Below, piece by piece: positions 7,847 to 16,327 of a DNA stretch of 64,000 bases (positions are counted from its first letter, which is position 1; each line of letters begins with the position of its first letter). Origin of the DNA: Stigmatella aurantiaca (GTDB lineage: Bacteria; Myxococcota; Myxococcia; Myxococcales; Myxococcaceae); NCBI RefSeq assembly GCF_900109545.1, contig NZ_FOAP01000010.1, positions 124,001-188,000 of the forward strand. The letters run 5' to 3'. The position numbers were made by a program, and so were the translations under genes. Below the pieces are notes generated by a model that made no database searches, had not been told where the DNA came from, and saw nothing but the letters and a program-made list of their open reading frames with translations.

Positions 7847-9382
7847 TTAGAAGCGGGCCTGGAGCAGGGTGTTGAAGCCCAGCCCGTGCGGATCCTCGAA
7901 GCGGGGCTGGGCGACACCGGTGGTGTCGTCCCGGAACGTGGTCCGGTTCGAGTCGTACGTGTAATAGACCTCGCCCACCGCGGCGACCGTCTCCGAGAGA
8001 TCCCACCGGAAGGTGGCCTTGGCGGAGAGGATGGGCTCGGCCTCGCACACCTCCGAGGAGGAGCCGCACGTCTGGGGCAGGATGCTGAGCTGGTTCACGT
8101 CGCGCACCACCACGGTGCGCGTGCCGGACAGGCCCGGGGGCGGGTTGTTGCCACCGCCCAGGAACTGGGGGCTGCGGTAGGAGGCGGGCATCTGCACACC
8201 GGCGATGAAGCCCGGGGTGAGGTGCAGATCCTTCAGGTGGTAGTCCGCGCCCACGGCGATGAACATCTCGGGCTTGAGCTCCGTGCCATCCGGGAAGTCG
8301 CGGAAGGGCGGCAGGCCGGGCACGTCGAACTGGATGAAGGACAGGCTGCGGTAGAGGCCGAGCACGTGCAGGCGCAGGTAGTCGAGCTTCGCGCGGGCCT
8401 GGAGGGCGATCGCCGTGGCGCCCTGGGGCACGGTGCGCGCGCTCACGTCGGGATCCTCCAGCGACTGGGTGAGGTAGCTGCCCTCGAGCGAGATGGAGTA
8501 GGCAAGGCCGCCCGGGTACGACTCCGGCGCGAAGAACCGCTGATACACTTCAGGGTCATTCCGGTAGAGCCGGAAGTCCACGCTGGTGCCCACGGGGACG
8601 CCCACGTGGTAGACGGCCTGGCCCGAGACGCCCGCCGAGTTCACGGGCGCCCGGATGCCCTGGTTGGCCAGGCCCGGGATGATGCCCTTCTGGAAGTAGC
8701 CGCCGCCGACCTCCAGGCGCAGCGTCTCCAGGATGTCCACGCCCGCGCCGGCCATCGCGCCGTAGAGCGTCTCCTGCTCCAGGATGAGATCATTGAGCAC
8801 GAGCGCCGTCTTGCCGCCGACGTACGCGTACCAGCGGTCCCGGGTAATCTGCAGCTTGGCGCCCGGCACGCCCTGCGCGGTGGCGCGCGTGGTGAAGATG
8901 CTGCTGCCGCCCCACGAGATGCGGTAGGCGTAGCCGAGCCGGAAGCGGTCCGCGGACACCGGGAAGCCGGTGAGCGAGATACCCTCCTTCTCGCCCCAGC
9001 CCGGCGGGGTGTAGTTGAGCCGGATGTAGCTGGAGTTGTCCTGGAGCGTCACGCCGCCGGAGGGGCTCTCCAGCAAGAGCACGGTGAGGGCCGCCTCGGT
9101 CGTGAGGCCCTCGAAGAACGCGGGCATGCGCTTGTAGAGCGTCAGGTTCGACAGCGACTCGAAGCCCGAGAACCGGGTGTTGAAGTTGTCGTAGAACTGG
9201 GTGTTCTGGTTCCCCGCGCCGAAGCGCGCGTTGGGGCTGTTGGGCGTCGTCTCCCCGGCCCCGGCCAGGACGTTGTCATCCGCGAAGACGAAGGACAGAC
9301 GGGTATCGACGAAGTCACCGGCCCAGGCGGGCGCGGCAAGGGACAACAGCCCGGTCAGGGCCACGGTGCGCAACGTTTTCAA
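7847..9382 (-). CDS. Predicted outer-membrane beta-barrel protein, function unknown
   Basis: 511 residues with a clear signal peptide (LTGLLSLAAPAWAGDF, cleavage near residue 22). The mature protein shows many alternating hydrophobic/aromatic strands (for example FRLGYAYRISWG and LKPEMFIAVGADYHL) and ends in F (LLQARF), as barrel proteins usually do. No family is recognised. The start is TTG at 9382 with GGAGGG just upstream. It is the last gene of a minus-strand set with two lipoproteins upstream; a perfect hairpin (9425-9442) lies between it and its neighbour, so it may be transcribed separately. Confidence 0.8.
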   Translation of the reverse strand: MKTLRTVALTGLLSLAAPAWAGDFVDTRLSFVFADDNVLAGAGETTPNSPNARFGAGNQNTQFYDNFNTRFSGFESLSNLTLYKRMPAFFEGLTTEAALTVLLLESPSGGVTLQDNSSYIRLNYTPPGWGEKEGISLTGFPVSADRFRLGYAYRISWGGSSIFTTRATAQGVPGAKLQITRDRWYAYVGGKTALVLNDLILEQETLYGAMAGAGVDILETLRLEVGGGYFQKGIIPGLANQGIRAPVNSAGVSGQAVYHVGVPVGTSVDFRLYRNDPEVYQRFFAPESYPGGLAYSISLEGSYLTQSLEDPDVSARTVPQGATAIALQARAKLDYLRLHVLGLYRSLSFIQFDVPGLPPFRDFPDGTELKPEMFIAVGADYHLKDLHLTPGFIAGVQMPASYRSPQFLGGGNNPPPGLSGTRTVVVRDVNQLSILPQTCGSSSEVCEAEPILSAKATFRWDLSETVAAVGEVYYTYDSNRTTFRDDTTGVAQPRFEDPHGLGFNTLLQARF

Positions 9383-9424
9383 ATTCCCTCCACGGAGGAG
9401 CCCCTTCCGGCCCCTCTTCCCAGA

Positions 9425-9442
9425 AGCCCCGTGACCGGGGCT
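9425..9442 (-). terminator. Short perfect hairpin downstream of lipoprotein gene
   Basis: AGCCCCG (9425-9431) and CGGGGCT (9436-9442) form a perfect 7-bp stem with a TGAC loop. It sits 10 bp past the stop of the lipoprotein gene on the minus strand. There is no T-run, so it may be a processing or partial-termination site. Confidence 0.45.
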
Positions 9443-9451
9443 GGATGACTC

Positions 9452-11524
9452 TTACGGAACAGCGTTTTCGTCAGGACACGTCTTGATGGGGCTCGGGCAC
9501 TCGCCCTCGGGGCCCGGGAAGCAGCAGAGGTCATCCGCGTCGCGCGGGTTGATGACCCAGCGGGGCCGCGCGGCGTTCACCTGCTTCAGGTGTCCCGTGA
9601 TGTTGTAGGTGGCCGCGCGCAGCAGCCGGCACTGCCGGGCCTTCCCGGCGTCCGCGTCGCTCTCGTTGCAGTCCACCCGGAGCTCCGGAATGGCATCGCG
9701 CGTCATGATGTTGATGCGGGTACGGCTGTCGAGCGACACGTGGCACTCGCCCCGGCCGCTGATGGCACCGTCGGCGATGACGGCCACGTACTGCTCGGTG
9801 CTCGCCATCGTGTGAGCCAGGTTCGTGCGGGCCGCCAGGGCGGTGTCCCCCGCGGTGGCCGCCACGGTCCGGGCGCCGAACTTCACCTTCACGGGCGTGT
9901 CACACCAGACGTTGACCCGGGCAGGGCCGTTGGCCACGGTGGAGTTGAGCGCCGTGGTGGTGGCCGTGGACTGGGCCGAGACCTTGAGCACTTGGGTGCG
10001 CCCGCTCAGCGAGTTGTCCCGGCCCGCCTCGCGAGGACCCGGGTTCGCCATCTCCACCACGAACTGGCCATAGCTGTTGAGCGTGGTGCGCTCCGAGCAG
10101 ATCTGTCCGGCGAACTCGCCCGTGCCGGTGACGCACTCGGCGTTGCACTTGCGCTCGATGGCCTCCTCGGGGGGCTCCACGTCGGCGCAGGTCGTCCAGG
10201 CGCCATTGCCGGAACCGGGGCAGAAGAAGGTCACCGCGCCGTCGCCGTTGGCGTCACAGGTCTTGAAGACCTGGGGGAAGCGCACGCGCCGGACCTTGAC
10301 CAGCGAGGACTCCATGCTCTCCATCTTCATGTTGCCGTAGCTGTAACCGCACAGCGGGTCGGTGTTGTAGACCTCCGGCTTGTTGTCCAGGCCGCAGTAG
10401 CGCAGGGCGAGCTCGCGCACCTGCACCTGATCCAGATACTTCGTCCATTGGGCGGGCGGCAGGGTGTCGCGCACGCGCTCGCGGATGATCCACGAGGGGA
10501 AGGTGAGCTGGGTGGTGGCCGTGAAGTCCTGCACCGAGCCCGACAGGGACCAGAGCAGGTCTCCCGGGTACAGCCCCTCGGGGAAGGAGTAGTTGTAGAC
10601 ATAGACCGAGCCATAGGTGCCCGGCGTGAAGCCGTCTTCCTCGGGGGTTCGGACGTTGGAGCCCGTGCCGGTGTACTCGCGCACGCGGCAGGCGGTGATG
10701 TCGGTGACGAAGAAGCCGCCCGGATCCAGGCCGGTCACCACCATGGTGACGAGCTTGCCGTGGTTGGGGTCCTTCGCGTTCGGGTCTTGCAGGTTGTAGC
10801 CCAGGGGGCAGTTCTGCACGAGCGGCGCGCCGTTCTCGGGCGCCCGGCCCACGGTGAGGAACTGCCGGTCGAAGGGCGAGCCGCGGTTGTTGGTCTGCAG
10901 GTCCGGCTCCTGCATCCGGGAGATCGTCGGCTCCTCGAAGAGGATGGCCGGGGTGATGCCGGTGGCGAAGGTCGGCGGGGTGCCCGAATCCGGGGGAAGC
11001 TGGCTGGGGTCTCCCGACACGCCGCCGTCCAGGAAGTCCACCTGGGGTGGCTCATCCTGCACCCACACGCGGACGTCCCCGTAGAGGTGGGACACGCGCA
11101 CGGTGCCGGTGCCGGTGCCGTTCGTGAGGGTCGTCCACCGCGTCGCGTAGCCCCCGGACAGGTCTCCCGGGACCGCGCGGAAGGAGACGGGGCCATTGAA
11201 CGAGGTGAGGGGCTGGGACGCGGCGTCCAGCGCGGTGATCTCCAGCTCGATGTCCACCGGGTTCTTGGGGATGGCGTAGCGGCACTCCGGCGTCCCGCGC
11301 ACCTCGGCGGGCACCGCGTCCGTGCTCACGCCATAGCGGTAGATGCAGGAGGTCGTCACGGACAGGGGCGTGAGGGCCCCGTTGGAGGCCACGGCGGACA
11401 GCTTCTTCACCTTCACCTGGAAGGTGCTCAGCTGGCTGGCCGAGGACGGGTCCGGCGTGTCGCTCGAGTCGGTGTAACAGCCGGCCATCATCAGGGCCGT
11501 GCCCAGCAGCAGCCGCTTCATCAC
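9452..11524 (-). CDS. Large lipoprotein of unknown function
   Basis: 690 residues beginning MMKRLLLGTALMMAGC, a good lipobox with the lipidated cysteine at position 16. After it comes a Ser/Asp-rich linker and a long beta-rich region, including an Ig-like stretch (VDIELEITALDAASQPLTSF) that resembles adhesin or invasin-type repeats. Scattered cysteines (CDANGDGAVTFFCPG; DLCCFPG near the end) suggest a folded, oxidised extracytoplasmic protein. GTG 11524 overlaps the preceding stop as GTGA; the next codon ATG (11521) is an equally possible start. It is probably co-translated with the 5'-nucleotidase-like lipoprotein. No function is assigned. Confidence 0.8.
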   Translation of the reverse strand: MMKRLLLGTALMMAGCYTDSSDTPDPSSASQLSTFQVKVKKLSAVASNGALTPLSVTTSCIYRYGVSTDAVPAEVRGTPECRYAIPKNPVDIELEITALDAASQPLTSFNGPVSFRAVPGDLSGGYATRWTTLTNGTGTGTVRVSHLYGDVRVWVQDEPPQVDFLDGGVSGDPSQLPPDSGTPPTFATGITPAILFEEPTISRMQEPDLQTNNRGSPFDRQFLTVGRAPENGAPLVQNCPLGYNLQDPNAKDPNHGKLVTMVVTGLDPGGFFVTDITACRVREYTGTGSNVRTPEEDGFTPGTYGSVYVYNYSFPEGLYPGDLLWSLSGSVQDFTATTQLTFPSWIIRERVRDTLPPAQWTKYLDQVQVRELALRYCGLDNKPEVYNTDPLCGYSYGNMKMESMESSLVKVRRVRFPQVFKTCDANGDGAVTFFCPGSGNGAWTTCADVEPPEEAIERKCNAECVTGTGEFAGQICSERTTLNSYGQFVVEMANPGPREAGRDNSLSGRTQVLKVSAQSTATTTALNSTVANGPARVNVWCDTPVKVKFGARTVAATAGDTALAARTNLAHTMASTEQYVAVIADGAISGRGECHVSLDSRTRINIMTRDAIPELRVDCNESDADAGKARQCRLLRAATYNITGHLKQVNAARPRWVINPRDADDLCCFPGPEGECPSPIKTCPDENAVP

Positions 11525-13887
11525 TTCACCCTCCGGCCGATCCGGCCGTCTTCGATTTCGCCCGAGATGCCCATGGCGGTGGGGTTCTCACAGAAGTTCT
11601 TCAGCTGCGGGGTGATGGTGCCGCACATGGGGTTGGTCCCCGCCAGCGCCTCGCGGCAGCTGCACCGGCCCGTGAAGGGGCCCGGAGGGATGTTGCAGGT
11701 GGCCTGCAGGGCTTCGGGCGTCAGGTCCGGCACCCCGCACCGCTGCAGATCATCGGGCTTGCTCAGCAGCCCGCCGCAGGTGCAGCTGCCCACCTCTTTC
11801 TGCAGGGCGCTCTTGAAGTCCTGGGCCTGGCCGCAGAAGGAGCGGACCTGCTCGCTGACCGTCCACTGGCCATCGATCAGGGTGCCGCAGCGCTCGCCCG
11901 TCTTGGACGTCTCCCGGCCCTCGTTGATGTCCTCGCAGGTGCAGAAGCCCTGCATGTAGCCGATGAGCGAGTCGCGCAGGGAGATGCCCGTCTCGATGCG
12001 GGTGGTGTTGCTCTTGAGCACCCGGAAGCCCGAGCCGCCCTTGGCGATGTAGTCGTTGACGGCGATGCGGTAGGTGCCTCGGGGGTCCAGCGGCTTGCCG
12101 TTGATCTGGATGTCGGTGGCGGGGTTGGCCCAGCACCGGCCCTGGTTCTGATCCGCCAGGCACTGCCAGGGGGCATGGCCCGCCCGGTCCGTCTGGGGAC
12201 ACCATTTGGCGGCCCCCCCATCATCGGGATTGCAGGGAATGCTCAGGGCATTGAGCTGGGCCTGGGCACAGTCCATGGTGAAGCGGGCGCCGGAGACCTG
12301 GGCCTGGCTGACACAGCCGCGCTCCGCGGAGCGCTCGGTGACGAAGTCGAACAGCTCCTGCATCTCCACGCCGGACAGGTACATGATGTTGATGGTGTTC
12401 TCGAAGGGGAACACGTTGAACATCGCCTCCTGGGTGATGACGCCCGCGTAGAGGTTGTCGCGGATGCCCAGCGAGTTGGTGAGGGCCATCTCCGCCTCCA
12501 CCCGGCGGCGCTTGCGCATGGAGTCGGCGGTGAGGTTGCCCAGCGGGGAGTCGCCGCCCGTGGAGTTGTTGCGGCGCGCCACATCGCTCGGCGCGTAGGA
12601 GAAGATGGACGTGAGCTGGAGGTTGGTGTCCATGCCCAGGATGTAGGACTGCATCAGCCCCGTGGTCCAACGGTCCTCCAGGTTCTGGCACTCCTCGATG
12701 GCGGCACGCACCCGGGGGTTGGTGGCGAACTGGCCCGGGTTCCAGAAGCTGTCCTGGTAGTAGGCGCGCATGGCGTCGTTGCACCACAGCGCGTCGAGCG
12801 GCATGGCGCGGTAGTCGTGGCTCACCAGCTCCGCGCCATCCAGCGACGGCTCCTGTGGCACCTTCACCACCAGATCCAACCGGCCCACGTACTTGGCGAA
12901 CGCGCCCGAGTGGGACAGCAGCACCTTGCGGCCGCTCGGGTCGATAACGCTCTGCGGCGGGTTGAGCACCACGTGGAGGTGGCCGCCCATGATGACATCG
13001 ATGCCGCTCACGCCGGGGATCTGCACCCGGACCACGGACTTGAGGTTGCCCTCCTCGCCGCGCCACTCGAGGATCTTCCAGGGGTTGTTCTCGCGCAGGA
13101 TGAAGGGCCGGGCCGCCTCGTACTCGTAGTAGCCCTCGTAGCCGAGCACCAGGTCCTGGTCCTCGGTGAGGCCCAGGTGGCTGACGACGACGACCAGATC
13201 CGTCACCGGGCGCAGCAGGTCCACGTAGGCGCGCGCCGCCTCGTTCTGCTCCAGCGGGGTGGCCTGCAGCGAGTTGCCACCCTCGACGATGGAGTTGAGC
13301 GAGGAGATGTTGGCCATGCCGATGATGCCCACCCGCAGGCCTTTGATGCTTCGGATGGTGTAGGGCATGGTGACGGCCGAGGCGCCGTTGTTGCCGCTCT
13401 CGCGGGCGTCGTTCCAGAAGTAGTTGGCCGACAGCAGCGGGAACACGGCGTGGTCGCGCGCCTTCTGGACGAAGTTGGGGGCGCCCGCGTCGAACTCATG
13501 GTTGCCCACCACCGCCGCGTCCAGCCCCACACCGGACAAGAAGCGGAACTCCGCCTCGCCCTTGTTGGTGTTGAAGATGGGCGCGCCCTGGAAGCAGTCG
13601 CCTGAGTCCAGGTGGATGACGCGCTCACCGCGCTGGCGCTCGCGCTTGAGCAGCGCGGCCATGCGGGTCGCACCGCCGAAGGGGCCTGCCTCGGGGATGA
13701 GCCCCAGGTCCGTATCCGTCTTCAGCGGGGCGAAGTCGTACGGGATGAGCCGCGAGTGAATATCGGAGGTGTGAAGAATGGAGAGACGAACCTCTTGTCC
13801 CGCCAGGTTGTACTCCTCGCCATCCATCAACGGCATGCACGAGGCGGAGACCAGGAGACAAGAGAGGCCGAGCAAGGCACAGCGCAT
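11521..13887 (-). CDS. 5'-nucleotidase / 2',3'-cyclic phosphodiesterase-type lipoprotein (UshA-like)
   Basis: 788 residues. The N-terminus SCLLVSASC is a probable though weak lipobox. A calcineurin-like metallophosphatase domain follows with the metal motifs LHTSDIHSRL, LDSGDCFQG, GNHEFDAG and GGHLHVV, then a 5'-nucleotidase C-terminal domain (NSLGIRDNLYAGVIT, FPFENTINIMYLSG). Family members hydrolyse nucleotides or cyclic nucleotides outside the cytoplasm. After the catalytic part there is an unusual tail with three C-x-C ... CG ... C units. The start codon is ATG at 13887 with no strong Shine-Dalgarno; a 115-bp gap separates it from the divergent Nudix gene. Confidence 0.9.
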   Translation of the reverse strand: MRCALLGLSCLLVSASCMPLMDGEEYNLAGQEVRLSILHTSDIHSRLIPYDFAPLKTDTDLGLIPEAGPFGGATRMAALLKRERQRGERVIHLDSGDCFQGAPIFNTNKGEAEFRFLSGVGLDAAVVGNHEFDAGAPNFVQKARDHAVFPLLSANYFWNDARESGNNGASAVTMPYTIRSIKGLRVGIIGMANISSLNSIVEGGNSLQATPLEQNEAARAYVDLLRPVTDLVVVVSHLGLTEDQDLVLGYEGYYEYEAARPFILRENNPWKILEWRGEEGNLKSVVRVQIPGVSGIDVIMGGHLHVVLNPPQSVIDPSGRKVLLSHSGAFAKYVGRLDLVVKVPQEPSLDGAELVSHDYRAMPLDALWCNDAMRAYYQDSFWNPGQFATNPRVRAAIEECQNLEDRWTTGLMQSYILGMDTNLQLTSIFSYAPSDVARRNNSTGGDSPLGNLTADSMRKRRRVEAEMALTNSLGIRDNLYAGVITQEAMFNVFPFENTINIMYLSGVEMQELFDFVTERSAERGCVSQAQVSGARFTMDCAQAQLNALSIPCNPDDGGAAKWCPQTDRAGHAPWQCLADQNQGRCWANPATDIQINGKPLDPRGTYRIAVNDYIAKGGSGFRVLKSNTTRIETGISLRDSLIGYMQGFCTCEDINEGRETSKTGERCGTLIDGQWTVSEQVRSFCGQAQDFKSALQKEVGSCTCGGLLSKPDDLQRCGVPDLTPEALQATCNIPPGPFTGRCSCREALAGTNPMCGTITPQLKNFCENPTAMGISGEIEDGRIGRRVK

Positions 13888-14002
13888 CAGTGGGTCCGAA
13901 CGCTTGTCGAGGGGGGTGACGCGGGAGACGGCGCAAGGTACGAAATCAAACGGATTCGGGCAAGCAACGCCCCGATGACGGTTTTTCGCTCACGGAGCAG
14001 GC

Positions 14003-14674
14003 ATGCGGTCAAACAACACGTCTGTCACTGATATCGAGATCATCGAGGATTTCTCGCCTACCGCGAGATGCGACGAGGGCTTTCTGCGGGTGAGGCGCTT
14101 GCGCTGCCAGAACCGGCGCGCGGATGGCTCGGCCTCCAAGGTGTACCGGGTGGATGTGGTGGACCGGCCCCGCCTGGACGCGGTGGCGGTGCTCGTCTAC
14201 CGGCGCGGTGAAACAGGGCTGGAGGTGCTCACGCGGATGAACCTCCGGCCCGCGGCGTTCTTCCGCAAGGGCAAGGACATGGCGCTGCCGGACGGGCGCA
14301 GCTACCTGCGCGTGGAGGAGATCGTCGCGGGGCTGCTGGAACTGGAGGACAAGGGCGAGGAGGGGCTGCGGCACCGCGCGGCGGAGGAGGTGCGCGAGGA
14401 GGCGGGCTACGTGGTGTCGCCCGAGGAGATCCGCTTGCTGGGCGCGGGGTTCTTCGTGGCCCCGGGCATCCTGTCGGAGAAGGTGTTTCCGGCGGCGGTG
14501 GATGTGACGGGCAAGCAGCCACAGACACCGGAAGGAGATGGCTCGCCCCTGGAAGAGGGGACGGAGCTGCGCTGGCACCCCATCGAGGCGTTGCTCGCGG
14601 CGTGCCGGCGCGGCGAGGTGCCGGATGCGAAGACGGAGATCGCCATCACCCGGTTGCTGGCCGGGCAGCCGTAG
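14003..14674 (+). CDS. Nudix hydrolase, ADP-ribose pyrophosphatase-like
   Basis: 223 residues. The Nudix box is near residues 113-137: AGLLELEDKGEE then AAEEVREEAGY, matching G-x5-E-x7-REUxEExGU except that the first Arg of REU is Glu (EEVREEAGY). The upstream beta strands (LDAVAVLVYRR, LEVLTRMNLRPA) and an insertion before the box resemble NudF-type ADP-ribose/nucleoside-diphosphate-sugar hydrolases. Substrate cannot be stated. ATG 14003 is preceded by GGAG at a good distance. It is divergent from the nucleotidase-like lipoprotein and 77 bp upstream of a phosphate-ester antiporter, but no functional link is evident. Confidence 0.88.
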   Translation: MRSNNTSVTDIEIIEDFSPTARCDEGFLRVRRLRCQNRRADGSASKVYRVDVVDRPRLDAVAVLVYRRGETGLEVLTRMNLRPAAFFRKGKDMALPDGRSYLRVEEIVAGLLELEDKGEEGLRHRAAEEVREEAGYVVSPEEIRLLGAGFFVAPGILSEKVFPAAVDVTGKQPQTPEGDGSPLEEGTELRWHPIEALLAACRRGEVPDAKTEIAITRLLAGQP

Positions 14675-14686
14675 CGCCGCCGCGGG

Positions 14687-14715
14687 TTGGCCAGCACGGG
14701 GGGACCGGATAGGGT
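14687..14715 (+). promoter_or_regulatory. Possible sigma70-type promoter for the OPA transporter gene
   Basis: TTGGCC (14687-14692) and TAGGGT (14710-14715) are separated by 17 bp, matching 4 of 6 bases of the -35 consensus plus a TAGNNT-type -10. Transcription would start about 30 bp before the ATG at 14752. Predicted by eye only. Confidence 0.35.
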
Positions 14716-14751
14716 GCGCGGCGGTTCCCTTCCGGCCCTGAGGTCCCCCGC

Positions 14752-16212
14752 ATGTCGTCAATGCCCGAGTGGCTGCAAAAGCTGCTGCCCATTCTCATCC
14801 TGCTCGCGGCGATTGGCCTGGTCTTCGCGCGGCTGCCCAAGGTGGAACTGGGACACTCCGAGGCCTTCAAGCGCCGCCGGTTCTTCAACTGGTTCCCGCT
14901 GGGGATGACGTACGCGTTCCTGTACATGGGGCGCTACAACGTGAACATCGCCACCAGCGCGATGGGCAACCGGACGACGAACGCGGACTTCGGCACCATC
15001 TTCTTCTGGGGCACCATCGTCTACGGCGTCGCGTTCCTGCTCAACGGTCCGCTGACGGACCGGCTGGGCGGCCGCAAGACAATCCTCCTGTCCGCGGCCG
15101 GCTCCTCGGTCTGCAACGTGTTGATGGGCGCGGTGGTCTACGCGGTGTTGACCCAGGACTGGCAGCCGCCCGGGGGGCTCGTGGCGGTGCTGTCGGTCCT
15201 CTACGCGGCCAACATGTACTTCCAGAGCTTCGGGGCCGTCTCCATCGTCAAGGTGAACGCGGCCTGGTTCCACGTCCGCGAGCGCGGGCTGCTGGGCGGC
15301 GTGTTCGGCATCCTCATCTCGCTGGGCGTCTACTTCGCGTATGACTGGAGCGCGCTGATCGTCAAGGCGGCGCCCACCTACTGGGTGTTCTTCGTCCCGG
15401 CCGCCATCCTGCTGGCCTTCGTGGTGCTGGACTACTTCGTCATCCGGGACACGCCGGGGGACACGGGCCACCCGGACTTTGACACCGCGGATGCCTCCTC
15501 GGGGGACACGGGCCCCCGGCTGGGATTGAAGGCCGTGGTGTCGCGGATGCTCCGCAACCCCACCATTGTCGTCATCCTGCTCATCGAGTTCTGCAGCGGC
15601 TACATGCGCAACGCCATCATGCAGTGGTACCCCAAGTTCGCGAAGGCGACAGGCATTGGCGGAACGTTCGTCGCCTCCAACTGGGGCATGCTGCTGTGCG
15701 TGGCGGGCATCACTGGCGGCATGTTCGCGGGGGTCATCTCCGACCGGCTCTTCGACTCCCGGCGGGGGCCCGTCTCCGCGGTGCTCTACGCGGGCATGAG
15801 CGCGGGGGCCGTGGCCAGCCTCTTTCTCATCGACAGCATGATGCTGGGGTGGACGGTCATCTTCATGTCCCTGTGTGTCATTGGCGTGCACGGAATGCTC
15901 TCCGGCACGGCCAGCATGGACTTCGGGGGCAAGAAGAACGCGGGCGTCGCGGTGGGCATCATCGACGGCGCCGTCTACCTGGGCACCGCCGCGCAGTCGC
16001 TGCTGCTCGGGCGCATCCTGCCCTCGGGGGAGGCCGCCAAGAGCGCGGCCAACTGGGGCAACTGGCCCATTGCCCTGGTGCCGTTGTCCTTCGTGGGACT
16101 GCTGCTGGCCACGCGCGTGTGGAACGCCAGGCCCCAGCCGAAGGCGGCGCCCCTGCCCACGGCGGCGCCCGTGGAGACGCTTCCCTCGCCCCGGACGGGC
16201 ACGGGAGGGTAA
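14752..16212 (+). CDS. OPA-family organophosphate:phosphate antiporter (MFS)
   Basis: 486 residues, 12 predicted membrane segments in two halves separated by a cytoplasmic loop (VIRDTPGDTGHPDFDTADAS, about 225-245). YAFLYMGRYNVNIA in the first half, the MFS loop motif GPLTDRLGGRKT, and an STG/GMFAGVISDRLF segment in the second half are typical of GlpT/UhpT-type transporters that exchange glycerol-3-phosphate or hexose-phosphate for phosphate across the inner membrane. Substrate is not determined. GAGG lies 8 bp before ATG 14752; a second ATG at 14761 is possible. The C-terminal tail is Pro/Ala-rich. Confidence 0.9.
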   Translation: MSSMPEWLQKLLPILILLAAIGLVFARLPKVELGHSEAFKRRRFFNWFPLGMTYAFLYMGRYNVNIATSAMGNRTTNADFGTIFFWGTIVYGVAFLLNGPLTDRLGGRKTILLSAAGSSVCNVLMGAVVYAVLTQDWQPPGGLVAVLSVLYAANMYFQSFGAVSIVKVNAAWFHVRERGLLGGVFGILISLGVYFAYDWSALIVKAAPTYWVFFVPAAILLAFVVLDYFVIRDTPGDTGHPDFDTADASSGDTGPRLGLKAVVSRMLRNPTIVVILLIEFCSGYMRNAIMQWYPKFAKATGIGGTFVASNWGMLLCVAGITGGMFAGVISDRLFDSRRGPVSAVLYAGMSAGAVASLFLIDSMMLGWTVIFMSLCVIGVHGMLSGTASMDFGGKKNAGVAVGIIDGAVYLGTAAQSLLLGRILPSGEAAKSAANWGNWPIALVPLSFVGLLLATRVWNARPQPKAAPLPTAAPVETLPSPRTGTGG

Positions 16213-16327
16213 TTCCGGGCTCGTCCTGACAGCTCGCGGGCTGCTCAGGCCATTTCACTGCACAGGCAGAGCGTCTGGCTGCAGGACTCGCGCGGAACGT
16301 ATCTGGGGGGCTGTAGAGAGCCCGGCC

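Noticed and set aside
16230-16243. CAGC/GCTG hairpin after the antiporter gene
   Set aside because: Only a 4-bp stem, without a T-run; not enough to call a terminator.
15875-16327. Upstream extension of the large lipoprotein frame
   Set aside because: The frame is open for 151 more codons but overlaps the antiporter gene; ATG 16328 gives a clean lipoprotein signal.
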